From positions 15,122,501-15,186,500 of the forward strand of contig CM041553.1 of NCBI GenBank assembly GCA_023238725.1: DNA of 64,000 nt, in the 5' to 3' direction. The position numbers and the translations under genes were made by a program. Below are positions 13,001 to 28,500 of the stretch, piece after piece. The notes beneath the pieces are model-generated. The model had not been told where the DNA came from, searched no databases, and saw only the letters and a list, made by a program, of their open reading frames with translations. Origin of the DNA: Scortum barcoo (taxonomy: Eukaryota > Chordata > Actinopteri > Centrarchiformes > Terapontidae). Each line of letters begins with the position of its first letter. Within the stretch, counting starts at the first letter, position 1.

Positions 13001-14582
13001 GCTGCATTACTGAAATTAATGTGAACGCTGTGAATCCCTGCTGGCATACGGCACTTGCAAACCCCTAAGCCACTCATGTTCCACTGTCATACGCCCCTTC
13101 TCACTGACACATGCCACTCCTAATAATGATATGCCAAAACTGTGTGCGACTTGTAACGGCTTATCTATTTAGATTCCCGCCTCTGGCCTGAACCTTGTCC
13201 GGCTGCTGCTTTCCCCGGGTGCTGACGGGTGTGGTATGACAAAGCTCTTTGCCCTCTCACTAGGTTGCCGCACTCTGGTCTGGGCATGTGTAACCTTTAA
13301 TCTAAATGCCTCTGATTTCATTATAGTCTTCTGTCGACACAGCAGCATTTTAATAAAGATTCAATATTCAATAATCAATACCCTTTTTTGTATGCCACTC
13401 TTGTTTTAGGCTCACATGCTGATTCTAAGTGGTATGCATCTTTAACTAGCGGTATGTTGCGGCTGTTTGAGCAGCTTACTGCACACAAAAACAGGACCTC
13501 CCTCCTCTTCCACTGCCACTCTCCACCGGCTCAGGGCTGTTCCTTGCTGGCACACTGTGGCTGAGTGCTGCTGCTGTGAGCCACATTAAAATGTCATGTT
13601 ACTATAGTTCCAACAGAGGCCACTACTCAAAAAATCTACGGTGTACCCTTAAGTTCAATGAAACCTAGAAAAAAAGACAACAAAATCTACAAGTTCTTAT
13701 TTCACATGTCTTTGTTTTAGGAATGGCAGAAAGACGCATTTAGTGAATGGCTGAGTGGACACAGAGCCGCTCAAGTTGCAGCTTCAAAAATCCGGCAAGA
13801 TCACAAATTCTGACGTCCAAGATGCAAACTGGGTAAAACACTAAACTTGGTTTATGGAGAGAGGAGGAGAAAAAGGAAGATGCACTGAACTGAGACCTGG
13901 TTTAACTGGGGACTAAAAGAAAAAAAAACCTATGTGGCACCATTTGACTGTTTGCGGTGCAATTTCGGACAGTTTAAAAAAATTACCTCAAGTGAACACA
14001 CTCTCTCAATTGCCACAACAGCAATCGAACCCAAGAGCGTTTCGTTTTGAAGCCTTGCAAAACTATCCCAGAGTGGCTTTAGTGGCATACTACCTTGTTA
14101 TGATTCTTAAGCCATTACAAGGCCATTAGTCAACAGATGCTGCTATAGCAACAGGATCAACACCATTAAAGTAAACCCTCTCACTTCCCCCTCTCTGCTG
14201 CTGTTTGTTTCTCCCATCTCTATTTAGACAGCATCATATTTTAGCCCCGCAAAACATCACCATGACTGAACATTAAGTTTTTAATTATCAGCAACACTAC
14301 ATGTGAAAACGTGATTCCACCAAGAGTGGCGTTTCATGTCTGTATTTGTCACTCTGTAACATCCAACACAGCCTCCACATGGAGAAGCCTGTTCTCTGCT
14401 GCTGACAGAAGGTGAGGGGCAGACCCTGCAGTGAGGGCAATGTGACGCTGCTGCCTCATACTGTCATGTGTGATGATGAGAGACGGGAGGTGGACAAAAG
14501 GCAGTGACAAGACATATAGATTGTGTGTATGCTTGAGAGAGAGGGATAATGAGAGGGAGAGCCCTAAAGAGAAACTGGAAAT

Positions 14583-14627
<45 letters not shown>

Positions 14628-17600
14628 GAAGCGCAGATGCTAGCAGGGGTCTAACAAGAAAACAACAAGGTCAGAAAGAACATTTTTAAAAGCAGAAACC
14701 CTGAGAGGTGACGCTGGACCGAGGTGACACAGGCACAAACCTCTTGGGGAAGGTGAACTTGATTGCGTTCTGGATGAAGCCGTAGCAACAGGGACTGATG
14801 ACAAATGCAGCTCCCGCCTCGATGCAGTGCCCCATCACCATGTCTGTTGCAACGCCACATGCATGGAGGGCAACCTGGGGCAAAACAGACAAAGAAAACA
14901 AAAACAAAACATCTTCTTTTCACCAGTAAAAACTGTTCTTTGCACACAAGCAAGACCAGAGCTCAGGGCACTTGAGAGCATGCACTCAATCCCACTGATT
15001 ACTTCATAACGGCTGCTGCTATTAAATACATCTATAGCTTTAAAAGGTGCAGACTGGAGGAGTTAGAGCTAACAAAATGTATTAGTGCTTTAAGAACAGA
15101 GGCACGGATGCATCAGGATTCTCCGGTGAGTGGACAGACGGTGCGTGATGATGAACACCTTGCTATACATTAGTAATGGTGTGGTTGTACACTGGATAGT
15201 GAAGGGACTAAAAGGCTGCTTGTATTCCAGTTGGCTCATTCATCCAATCCAACTGCTTAAAAAATAAATAAATAAAATTCGACTCCTCAAAGGTAATGAG
15301 CTTAATATCCAAAGTACAGTGGTAAAATAGATGATTTCCTCTCAAGCGTACATTAGCTAAATAGATTCTCTGTTAATGGTCCAAATAAAAAGCATTAACA
15401 ACAGTCTGATCTGACATCACGTGCTCAGGCTCAAAGAAATGAATCACCTAGATAATCCTGCTCAAACTTTCGCTCTCATCTTCTAAGAGTTTGTCACTTG
15501 GCGCCTGTGAGTCCGAGTCTGCCACACATTGCCTTGGCAGCAAGTGCCACAGAGCAGAAGTTCAGAGCCGATCAGGACAGGGCTGAGCACAGATTGTCTG
15601 CAGTTCCAGAGATTAGAGAAGATGCAGGCCCTCTAAATGTGGCCAAACCCACTCATAAAGTCACTGAAATGTCTGGGTGGGGGTGTATTTCTCAGAGATG
15701 CCTGAGCACTCTCTGGAAGTTGCATGGCTGCAGCAATCCTTCAGCTCAAAAGACAGAACGAAACACTGAAACTTTTTTTTTTTTATGTGTAATTCCGGAG
15801 TCTTTGCTTGGAAATGGGTTTTCTCGGCTGCAGAGCTTCACTTGGTACTATGATGTTCTTGTTCCCTGAAGGTGAATCAGCAAAGAATAATTTATTCTAC
15901 TTGAACAGATGTGCACTGCTTTAAACAGAACGCTTTACAAGGAGACTCTGTGAAAGAATAACCACATGAAAGAATAACCAGAAAGGGAAAATTGGGGAAT
16001 TAACATCAATTACCTGCATGGCATTGCATCTATTTGACACCCAATTTTCTATCCTGCATTTATTCATGGCGTCAGTCAAAAGCGGCAAGCTTATATTCTT
16101 TCTATGGCATGTCTCAGACCGCTGATTAGGAGGAGGAGTCGCTATCAAAGATTGCATGATGTTGCATCCCCCACATCTCAAGCAAAAATAATTAACAAAG
16201 TAACACCATTACTCTTACCCAGCTACTTAATGCTGTACATTAGTCATGCTGGGGCAAATCCTAATTACATTTTACAATCCTTTACCCTTGATTTAACACA
16301 AACACAAAGCCTATCAAGCAAAACAAATGAACACAACTAAAATAAAACACATCCTGCTATGGTTTGATAACTAATTATGCATTTCCAACTCTTGATTTTG
16401 AAATAATCCTTGCTTTATCAATGGCTAAGACTCTACTGTCTTAGTCTGTTTAGGAGATATGAATGGAGCCATGTCCCAGCCCAATTATGGTATATGTGAG
16501 ATAATAATTAAACATTGATAACAAAAGGTGAAATGGCTGACTTAGACATACAGCACTTTATGCATTCCCCTCTCAAATACACCTCTTCATAAACATTTCA
16601 CTGGAAGAAGGACTCATAAATCAATATGCAGCAACCAAAAGAACCAAGGGCCATTTATAAAGTTGCGTTCCTTATTAATTTGGCTTTCGGGGAGAGGAAA
16701 AGCCGCTTCTATCTGCATCTCTCTCTCAATAATCACATCCCAGAAATAATGAGGCTTCATTATTCACTTGTATTCACGCAATTACATCCCTCTGCTGTCC
16801 TATCTGGGCCTTAGTCAGAACAAGTTCCTACCTCCACTTAATCAACATCACACCCTTCTGCCACAGTGTGTTTCAAGCTCCCTGCTGTTGCAGATGGGTG
16901 TGATGCACCAAAGCTGCAGTGTCTTTTTTTGCTGCACAGAGTTTTAAATGTTCAGTTTGGTTTGTCGCACAGATTTCATTATGATATCACACTTAGTAGT
17001 ACCTAGTAATTCAAGAAAAACCATCAGCGTTGTTCATCTAAGGTGTACATGGCTTATTTTTTGTGTTTGTATACCCATATACAAATGTGTGTGAGCTTAT
17101 TTGTTTGGACCAGATTAAAAAAAGCGTGATTACATAGAATCAAAGAGTTGTTTTCCTCTCAAGGGTGGATGTAATGTTGAATTTCACTAGAGATAAACAG
17201 ACTCAGATGGGAAGAAAATGAACCGCAAAAACAAAATCGCTGGAATCGTTACATGACATCAGCATAGAAGTTACAGCTGATAAAGCCTTATTGGAACTGA
17301 TCGATACCCATTTTACATAAGGCTCAAAGCAATAACAGCGAGTACATTTTTCTCACACAAAACATTTTGAAGTCAACTAAAAGAATCAATGGCAAACAAA
17401 ATGACCCTTAAGCAGAACCAATAAAGGACCAGGATCCAATAAAATCCAAATCAACTTCAAGCTCCAAGACTTTTCATGCCTCCGAGGTGTTATCTGATGG
17501 GAGAAAGGATAAAAACTAAACACACTGAATGTTGAGGCTGGTGCTGATACCAGTCTAACACCTGGTACATGCAGCCGCAGACCGGAAGAGCAGACACCGG

Positions 17601-18022
17601 CTAAGAATAGGGGCACCTCAACTTAATTAGCCTGATTAAATGAATGCGACTAAAAATAGGGCCATGCATTATACATAACGGGATTAAAATTGGTGTGATG
17701 GGTGGCTCCGTCAGGTAGAAATATCTGTCATGCAGACAAAAGCTCAAAGCAACAGCTGAGGCTGCATAAATATTGAGGAACGGATCTCAAGTGCGGAAAA
17801 GGACAAGCTTAAGCACCTGTTTCATACATAAATCTCATTCATGTACCATGTGAAAAACATTTGTGCACATGAACTTTCTGACTAGAGTAAAAAAAAAAAA
17901 AAAAAACACCCACATAATGTACAAAAGAATAATCTGTTTGTTTCTTGCCAAGTGGGACGGGTCTCAGTGGAGTGACAATGCTGGAACAATAGCAGCTTCT
18001 AATTTCAGCAGGTACTTTTACA

Positions 18023-18069
<47 letters not shown>

Positions 18070-21000
18070 GTATTCCCATTTTTTCCAGAGAGACTTAAAG
18101 CCAGGCTACTAGCACAGCTGGCTTTTCTGAAACTGGGCTATGACACACAGCAGGAAGATGTATCTCCTGCCGTGATGTTTGGGGGAAGACACTGACCTAA
18201 CATTCATAAATAACCACGATGATCAAGAGCGATGACGATATAGATTCTATGCAAGAGCAAAATGTTGCATGTGAGGAAAAAGTGATCACTCTATATACGT
18301 CAAGAAGAAAACCCAAAGACGTGTTTTTGTGTGACACAGCCAGATTATAACAGCCCATTTACAACCACAGTTAAGGACCTATTTGCTCTAAATTGATAGT
18401 AATTATCAGTTCGAGAAGTCAAGGGCTCTTTAGATGAAGGTGGGTGTTTTTAAATAGGACTAGCGAGAGTTTCGACTCACAGTCAGAGAGTACACTCAAT
18501 TCTGAATTTTAGTTTGTTTTAGCCCCATTAAGCGTAGATTCTGAAAGCCAGTAAAATATTTATTCTGTTGTCGCCGGTAGCGGTGGACAATTAAACACAT
18601 TTACTGAGCCGGCTCTTTAAGCTTGACAAACACAAACAGGCAGGAATGAATTAGGAAGCAAAAGGGTGACATGGCAAAACTTCCTGCATAAAAATGAAAA
18701 TGACTGGCCACCAGTTTTTTTTATTACATACACTTTCCAAATATTGTCCTTTCTTTTTCAAAGATAACTCTTAAGCCTTTGATAAAAACATAACTCCTAA
18801 GATCTTGGTAAATGTTATTGAAAGCTAACAAAAAGCATCTTTGAGTAGTATATTTTTAAAGCCTAGAAGTAAAAAAAAAAAAACTTTAACCTTGACATTA
18901 CATGTGTCCTTCATTTTCTAGGTAAAACTACCTTTTGGCTTTTCAATAATCAGAGAGGGAGCAGTGACATACACTGCTCAACTAAAGTGCAGAGCTCTAT
19001 GGGTTCTGATTAAAAGCTCCACTTCACAAAACGAAAAAAACATCTTAGCTGTACTGACAAAAATAATTACACATTGGCGTTTTCAGTTTCTGAGAAAAGA
19101 TGAGGGAATGACACATCTCTCCATGTGATGTGATTCTCTGAAATATTTCAGTGTTTTAAGACTAAAAATAGAGTGTTCAGACGCCTCGCATCTAAAGCTG
19201 TGATTGTGACAGAGTAAGAAGTCACACGTTGTTTATGCAGCGTTAATCAAAGGTGTTTACGTCTCTGTTTCGGTGCATCATCAGAATTGAGGAGCACTGG
19301 GTTAATGGCTTAATTATTATTATTAACATTTTAACTTCCAAACACTAAAAGATGATGATGCACCTCTGTGTCAAAAAAGACAAATATACTCTACATACAC
19401 TTTGATCATAAAAGGCCAATGATGGCAACTGTTTTGACAACAATGCTTCTTGGCCAAAATTACAGCAATGAAACTGGATAATTACTGTTAATAAGGTTGT
19501 TGCAAAATTTCAGTGTAGTAAAATAAATTAATGTCACAGGATTGTAATGCAATGTGTATTGTAAACACATTAAGTAGCTCTGTAAGGTGATTCTGCGGCA
19601 GAGGGACTACACTGGTTCGATTCTCTGTATTTTCATTGACAAAAAAAGATTTTACCATTTTACCTTCAGAGTAGGCTATGCACATCAAATGCTTTGCTGA
19701 TTACATTTTCCTTGAGGCAGAACATTTTTTTAATTGGTCTATCAAATAGCTATTGTGTAAGTGAAAAAAAGCTATTTGATTTGCTTAGAAAAAAAAAACC
19801 TGAACATGGAAATTTGAAAATTGGATTGTGATTACAGTTTAATAACGGCAAAGAGGGCAAAAAAAGAAAAAAGGAAATAGCTGCTATATTGTATGGTACT
19901 ATACAGTACAGTACAGATATTATTATTATCTATCATTTAATTTTAGTGATTTACTTTTCCCTGCAATACTTGAGCTAATGAGCTAAATTTAAAATTCTTC
20001 ATTCAACTGGAAATGGTTACTATATAGTCTACAGAATCTATGCATTATCAAAAATGTTTTGTATAGAGTTACTTGCTATGCTCACCCCAATGTGAAAGGG
20101 TCCGGTGAAGTAGTCCAGATTGGCCTGAATAAAGCCGATGTTTTTCAGACCGAGCTTGGCGCTGCGACTCTGAGCCCTGAGCAGGGACTCTTCTTTGTTC
20201 TCTATTAGGAGGACCTTGAATATAGAAAGAAAAAAAAAACTCACACAGCTGCATGTGATAGCTCCTTTTTTCAGAACACCTGGAATGAACAGTGAGAAAG
20301 TTTAAAATGTATGGCAACAGATCTGTGCAGCAAAAAAATAAAAGCTCACAAAATAAACAATAAAAATAGACTGTAAAAATCTCCACAAGTACACACGTTA
20401 CCTGGCAATCTGGAAGTGTGTGCGCCAGAACAATTCCTACATGGCCCTATGAGAGGGAAAAAAAAGAAAATGCACAATAGGAAAACAGCATACATCAAAG
20501 AGGGCATCAATAGAGTTATGATTAGTGCTGCCCTTTCCAACCAAGTATTGACCCTTGAGCCATGCCGCGCTACCGCTCTGAGTGTACATTTTCATGAGAG
20601 TAATTACCAGTCTGTCTGTGTACACCAGGCAACAACAAAAGGCATTTAAAGAGGACAGAAAAAAAAAAAACATGAGAGAATATGAGTACCAGCTCCTTTC
20701 AGCTAGCTGCTAATGGAGCAGCAGTCTAATGTGGCCATGGTCAGGCGCAATGATGAATGCACATACATAACAGGACTGATATGCACGTACCGTTCCACTG
20801 CAGAAATCCACAACGGTGTATCCTGGCCTGGCTAGCTCTGTAACCATGGCAACCAAGTTATTCAGCTGTTGCCTCTTCCTGACTGCACGGATGTTTGACA
20901 TTTTCCCTGCGAAAGAGCACAAGTTCTCATTGCACTTGAGAGCAGAGTGGAGAGCAACAGGTTTAAGCAATTAATCTGAAAACTCAATTAAAATGAAAAA

Positions 21001-24000
21001 CTAAACTCCATCAGAGAATAAAAAGCTTTTAAACATAAACTGTTATGATTATTTTGTTATTGTTATCGTTGATTAGAAAAAGCTATTTTGTCACTTGGTT
21101 GGTTCCCGTCAATATTAACTCGTGGCTACGAGCTGAACTTTAACAACAGAAAGACGTCAGAACTCTTGTGAAAAATCACGCTACACATTTTTCATCACTC
21201 TAATGTCGTTCTTTCCTTTGCTGCCAGTGAGCAAACAGCACCCCCCACCCCCTTTAAATGCTCAAATTTTGATTTACAACCAGTCATTTCAGGTAATGGT
21301 TATAGCACACAGATGAAAAGGCCTCCACTCTCTCATCAGCATGTTTCCAGCCAATTGCCGACTAGGGAGTGCAAACAATCTTTCAACATCATCAAAAGCA
21401 AGCCTCCGAGCCAAAATCGGGTGTCCTCCTTGTTTGCGGCAGAACTTTCGGCTGCTGTGCGAGCAGTATGTACCCCATTAACTCAAAGCACATTTCAGCC
21501 TCCTGCATCTTCCTCTCCCGTCTTCTAGCGCGCCACATCGGCAGTGAGCCGTTGACGCGCTGTGCCAATGCCATCTCTGGTCCATAAAATCTAGAGTGAA
21601 GCGTGTTTCATTTATCCCCACACCCACATATCCACACAACTGGAATATCAGAGAAATATTATTTCTACACTCTCCTGCTCACACTGCTTCAAATACGGCA
21701 GCAGGGGAGGAGAGGTGGCGAAAGTGACTTTTCATTCCAGCGATGAATAGGAAATTTCACAGTGGTGTTATTCAGGCTCGCATACTGACGGTTATTGAGA
21801 TCATCCCAGTTGTGGGGAGAGCACAATAAGGAAAGTGAAGGATGAATTTAAATACAGAGAAACAGCAGCAAGGTAATTGACAAGACTCTGCTCTTCATTT
21901 GAATGAGCAATTCTCACGGGTCCAGGCACTTCTATGTATCCATGGCTCAAGAGAGGCTTTTGTATTGAGGCCTTTTGAAGCTTTTGAACACGGTTAGATT
22001 TTAATTGCAAATTGCATTACAGAGTGTGATAAAAGTCAGTAGGACAGAATAAAAAGGGGGAGACAAGGTTTAACGTGGAAAAAGGGAATAATCAAACAAA
22101 GTAACAGTGTAGATTTTCTATGTACGACAAAACAGAAACAAGCCATAAACACGGCACTCACATATTATCATCCATTATAAGTTGATAAAGGAAACACATT
22201 ACACACATTTTACAAATATGGGGCAACGTTTGAAGCTGTGTTTCTGGACATCTGCTAAATGTACATCCAATATTAACTATACTTTTAGCTCTGTTTAGGT
22301 CTCCACCAACTCCTGAGAGGAAAATCTGGTTCTTTAACTTTCTTTTAATTAATTCAAGTACCAGAAAACAAAAACATATTATTCCCATCATTTCTTCTTT
22401 GCACTGACTGCCTGTGAGGTTTAGAGTTCATTTTAAAAATTGACTTTCATTCTTAAAGCCCATAATGGTTTGGTCCCATGCTATATGACCTTTCAACTCT
22501 TAAAATAGACCCTCATAGTCGAGCTTTCCTGTGATCCTTCTATCTTCCCTTCCATCACCAATTCTCATGTTTTCATACTATGTTTTATGTCTCTATTTTA
22601 ATCATTGTTTTCTGATGGTGCTCTATGTTCTTATTGTTATATTATGAACACTTTAATTATTCTCCTGTAAAGCACTTCTTAAATGGTAAAGTTGGGAGCC
22701 TGATAGTCAACAATGAGCTGAAAGTTGCTATAAAGCTGGGTGATAATTATATGTGGACTTGACCACTTTAACATACAAGTAGTCATGTGATCCATTGTTA
22801 ATAATAATAATAGAAATATCTTTATAGCCACTTTGAGACAGTTTTGCCCAAAGCTTAATTTAAGAAACGCCTTAAACTTACAAGTGTAAAGTTACAAATA
22901 TTCTGATTCCCAAACTTTCACTGTAAACTTTGTCACTAACTTGATTTGTTGTTGATGTAATTGGGTGCATGCAAATTTTTTTTTAATGCCTCAAAAGCTA
23001 GCATGGATGTGAGGCCCCACCAAAAGTCTATGGTGTTTAAGAGAGGTTGACCAACTATGTCATGAGCATCCTTGTTGTTAATGTGAGCTGAATGCAGAGA
23101 AACTGGGGAGTGAGGTCAGATACACATGTCATAAACAAAACTGAAGTGCAAAAGGTGTATACAGCAGTCTTTGTTTTAAAAAGTGTATTCATTGATTTTA
23201 TAGTCCGTGTGTGATAGACTTTCATCATTTGTACTCTAACAAGACTTTGTATAAGGTCACCACACAGCTTAGGGTCAAACCCGGAAGCTACGTGGGACTG
23301 AGTGGGTGGCAGCAGAAGAGTTAAACACATGCCAGTCGACATCTCTCTTTTCTTTCAATTTCATTTTTTAATATGGTTTCGGGGAAAAGAGAAACACTGC
23401 GAGAGGTCTCCAAAGTTCATGCCCTGAGTTGCCATAATTGCGTCAAATTCACTCCACTTCAGATGAACATCATAAACAGACTAGAGGTTAAAAAGCCACA
23501 AGATGTCAGAAGAAAAACAAGAGTGGAAACATGATGTAGAGAATACTGAACATTTCCATACAGGTTTGATCACAAATAGCACAAAGCTTTGTTTCATAAT
23601 GGCCTTTCATGTTCTTGAATTTCAAATGGCAAACCAATAAAGGGAAAAGGGACATGAGTGTCATTTATTTAATTTTTATTTTAAGAAATGATTTTGAGTA
23701 GGTGGGAAACGGAGGGGGAATCTATATGTTAATGAAATACACTCATGCCTACAGTTTTAACTTCTATTGCTGCATTATCATTATCAAAGTAACTTACTAC
23801 ATCAATCCCCATAGAGAATTTCTCTTTCAACTTACAGCCTCATTTCAGGTCATATTTAGTCCACTCTTTCTGCATTAACACAGCTCAAAGTGTGGATAAA
23901 CTTGGGGGCTGTTGATTTTTCACACTTGTTTAACATGTTGATCCTCAGTGGCTGTCATTTGCGCCATCTGTGAAAAGTCATTCTCGGGATCCGAGAATAG

Positions 24001-25502
24001 TAAAAAATAGCAGTCAAAATCACTAAAAGACGGTTCATGTCGATGCTGGTACCTGTGAACTCACTTTATTCACCTATCAATTTGTTCTGCTGTGTGAGAT
24101 GTATTTAGCTCCAGACTGCATGTAATCGTTGACCCTGCACTTTGCCTAACCAGCAGTGGACCCAGGTAATGAGCCCAAAAGGTAACGCTCCTACATTGCT
24201 TCTTTGGTAGGAGGGTCACGCAGGTACGACTCGCACGCAAGCACCTCCTCCGGGGTCTTTATGAGACCTCATCATTCGTCTTCCTGGTGGATCTCAGCAC
24301 TGAATTGTAATCTGCCTGCTACACACATTGCTGATGTCAGATGATTCTGTGAAATGCTGGATTATGCGCCGTGATGAGGTTTCTAAATTTTCAATGTCAG
24401 CATTTTTCATTAGCTATTTCTACAAATTCCACATGTAGGAAACACAGTGTGGCATGGTTTCAATTTGGAAACATTTTGGTTAAGGTCAAGAATAGAGTGT
24501 GATAATGGAAAACAGGTTATAGTCAAGTTATGATTAAAATAAAGCAGCTAAGACACATGATGAAAATTTGACTATGTTTAAACATGAACAGTCTACAGCC
24601 ATGCGAGCAGCTTTTGGACATTATACTGAGGCACTGTGCTGCTCTGAGCTAAATGCCAGCGCTAGCAGGCCAACATTGTCACAATGAAAATGCTAACATG
24701 CTGACATTTATCAGGTATAATAATTACCACAACAAGGTACAGCTGAGACTGATGGGAATCTCATTAGATTTGCAGGTACTTGATCACAAACCAAAGTACT
24801 GGACACAATGAAATTCTGACCTCAGGGTGGCTTTAGATGAAAAGTTCTTACAATTCATCCTTGCGGTGGGAACATGAACGTGTGAAGCTATATGGCAGGT
24901 CATACACATTTTACTGAATAGATCACCAAAGTCTTTAGGATTCAACATCTGGAAACTGTTAATGTTTGCAGACAATGTTGTACCAATCCATTCAGTAGTT
25001 ATCAGGGAATTTAACTAAAAGCCCAAAATAGCATGTTGCTACCTTTGGCACCACAAGGGAAGCCATCAGCAGCTTGTAAGGGACTGTGTGTTTGTTACTC
25101 CGATGCATGTGGCCCTGTCACCACTGTTACCCTTCAAGTACAAAATAATTTTAACACAGCTGTAATGTTTTGCAGGACGTGGAGCCAGGCCTTCTGACTG
25201 AATGATCCTCTCCAAACTGATCAAGCAAAATCATTACATACATGATGCCAAAGTTTAGCTTATGAGAAACTATGATGTGGCATCTACTATTGGCCTAGAC
25301 AATAATTATTAAAACCGCAGCATTTGAATAAAGCTTAGGAGACTAAAAAGTTCTGACACGGAAACTTCAAACTTCAAAAAAAGGTTTATCCCAGCTCTAA
25401 CTCACATCACAAGAGAAAAACAATCACTGACCATGTAATTCACAGAGAGCTGAAAAGTACAGATGTCTATCTGCACGGTGACATCCCCCCCCCCTCCACA
25501 CA

Positions 25503-25565
<63 letters not shown>

Positions 25566-28500
25566 CTTCTCATGCATCCAACTAGATCGACTGTCTTCCA
25601 GCCACTTTATAAACAGACGCAGCAATCACAAGTATGACAGAAACTGCCTGTCATCTAACCCAACTGTCATCTAGCCAGGCCCAAATGATCCAGCAGCAGG
25701 ACGAGCTGCTGACAGGTGGACATTAACTCAACTCTCTTCCTCTGTCATTACTCACAATCACACTGTATGTACAAGACCGAGGATGCGCTCCAATTTTTTA
25801 ACAATTAATCATTCATTGGCCATTTTTTAGCATTAAGCCATGTAGATAATAAATAAAACGCTAAATAAACATGCATAAATTATCAGCGACGGGGTAAAAA
25901 TTGAGACAAGTTAGCATCTGAGACCATGTTACTGGAAATGAAAGAGTATAAAAAGCTGCATTCAAATGCTCTTTTCAAGCTGTAGTCTTGGCATCATGGA
26001 ATTTAATCCTCTGTTTGTATTAGACAAACAAATACAGTTCAACACACTGGCAAAGAAAGCGCAATCTTTAGCCAACCCTGGGTGAATAACAAAATCTTAT
26101 CTTCTTACAACAAGCAAAAAACAAAAACAAAACAAAAAAATCACTGAATTCACAGGCGTGCAAAGATTCTTTTAATTGTTTCCAATCCAAGCTTGAATGC
26201 AAAAGTCAACAACTTCTCAGAATCCAGTGTGATTTTCTTGATTGTAATGCAGCTACATGTCTGTGTTTTGTTTGAAGAAATTCCGTTTTGAACAGAATCC
26301 TGAAACAAGGAAAACTACACAAGGAGCAAGTGGGATTATCTCATCCAGCTGAGAGATGCGTTTCTTGTTTTGAGGAGTAAAAAGCCTTACACTGACAACT
26401 AATATTTCTTGCAGCGTACACAAGGACACACAATCAAGCATGGACTGTGTATTGTTTGTCATATCAATTTTCATGCACCACCATTACAATATTCTGTGGA
26501 TGTTTAGATCTGCCTGGAGTGGGACGGTATTTATTTATTATTCAAGTCTTCCTTTGCAGTTGAAAATATAATTCATTGCCATGTTATGTTTCCTTGACCT
26601 CTCAGTATGGTCTGTTGTTGACATATTCCTTTGGTTAGATCAGACTTTTGTGTTTAGCCCCCTTCCACAGGCTGAAGGGAAAGCAGAATACACTAATGTT
26701 GGTGGTGTTTATGAACAGGGGCACGGACACCTTTCCACCCGGAAAACTCCAGGCACAAAGCCAGATGTGACAGAACCAGAGTCTTGGTATCGGAGAAACG
26801 AGTTTTCTGTTTTTCCAGCAGGTTGACTCTGCCCTGACATCTCCCAGTGCTCAGTGAAGAGAAAACATGGTGAGGCTGCGTCATTGGGGGAGACTGAGGA
26901 TCCATTAGCCCGTGTGTCCTCTACTGCTAAAAAGGTGCCTACCGCTGCTGGCAGAGAGCCCTGATCCCACTCCTTTTTCCCCTGATGGTGCAGAACTGCC
27001 CAGGGCCTTATCAAGCAGGTCCATCAGACAGATTAGAATGTAAACACACTGCAGTGGCACAGGGGGGCTCTGCAGGATCTGACAGCTAACATCTCTCAGA
27101 GGACATGCTGGTTTAGAGAGCAAATACAAGGAGGGCTGGTCTCAGATTCAACTTTAGATTATGTTTTGACTTCAATATTTTGCACTGAATCACTTGGATT
27201 TAATGTTAGTTTTTAAAAAAAATGCTGCTATATACTTCAATTATACTGCTAAAAAAAAAAGGTTGTTTTCTAGAAATTACATTTGGAAGAGCTAGGGTTG
27301 AATTATATTTGAGTACAGCTTATTATGTATTCAAAACAGCACATGCGCTCTTTGAACAGAGAAAGCACCAGCTCTCGTGCTACAGAGTGAGCGTGCTTCA
27401 TATCTCCATATCTCTACAGTGAGCACACCAGAGCCACTCAGCCTCACGAGCGTCCAGTAACCCACAGGAGTTATCTTTTGGCTCATATTACGTGTTTTGC
27501 TGTCAAGGAGGAAATAAATTCCTTACGGGAGGAAAGCGTCTCTAGACGTGTTTACACAGAAATGTTCCAGACAGAGTCATCTGTCAACCACCGAGAAATA
27601 TGGTGTCACAGGATGTCGTGTAAGAAGATGGCGAGCCTGAAGAGACGGCTATAAAAAAAACAGACGCAGCAGAATCTAAAACGGACAGCTTCCAAGAATG
27701 TGTGACTTTATGACTAAGAGGCCTAATGAAGGATGGAATAATGCCACTTTTTTATTTTTTACACCAATAACTAACTCATATTTGGTTATTTTGTCAGTTA
27801 TTTTGTATTTAGGAATAAATACTTTTTTTCTTTTAATGTAACAACATCAGATAGAAAATATCAAACATGCCATGTCCATCTACTTTGTTTAATTCAGTGT
27901 TTCTCATCTTTAAGTAGTCTTTATCCAAAACAGGGGTTGCGAAATGGATCGATGTGGAATACTGCTGTGACTTAAAATATATAAACAGCATTTGCACATG
28001 CTCGTTAATTGCACGCTTCATTTCATAATATTGACTGTCAATAGCAATCTAAAATAAGTCATACATTTCACAATACATATACAGTATCAATGTAGTTAGT
28101 AAAATAAATAAGACACTAATTTATCCTTTGGTGTGGTGTATGGTATTTTTGCTATTTATTTATGCCCTTTAAGGAGAAGGCATTTTTAATGATTTTTTTT
28201 TTTTAACACCTCCCAGCCAATTTTAATGAAAACAAATAGGCAAAAGAATAAGTCAATAAACCAAGTAGAGGTTTTGAAAAGAGACTTGCGCATATTGCTT
28301 CTGAAGAGTAAATCTTTGCATTCAGTTTCACACATAGCAAGTTGGTTTGTGTGTCAGAGCAAATGGAAGAATGCATGTGCACATGTTGGGTCCTGCACAA
28401 TCAGGCCGTACCCAAGCAACCTGGATGTCCGATGTTTGTCCGTATAAGCATACACTATATGTGTAAGCATTCAGCGAAGTGAAATAGAAACAGGAAGGTG

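Larger units (their letters stand above)
12130..14740 (-). other. GSTCD: GSTCD intron 8
   Basis: About 2.6 kb, non-coding. It contains copy B of the homologous block (13215-13385), a GA microsatellite near exon 8, and around 13040-13480 a run of scattered ATGCC/GGTATG-like words with no clear structure. Confidence 0.65.

Noticed and set aside
19600..19630. GGTTCGATTC, a tRNA T-arm-like word
   Set aside because: No matching D-arm, anticodon arm or acceptor stem in the flanks.
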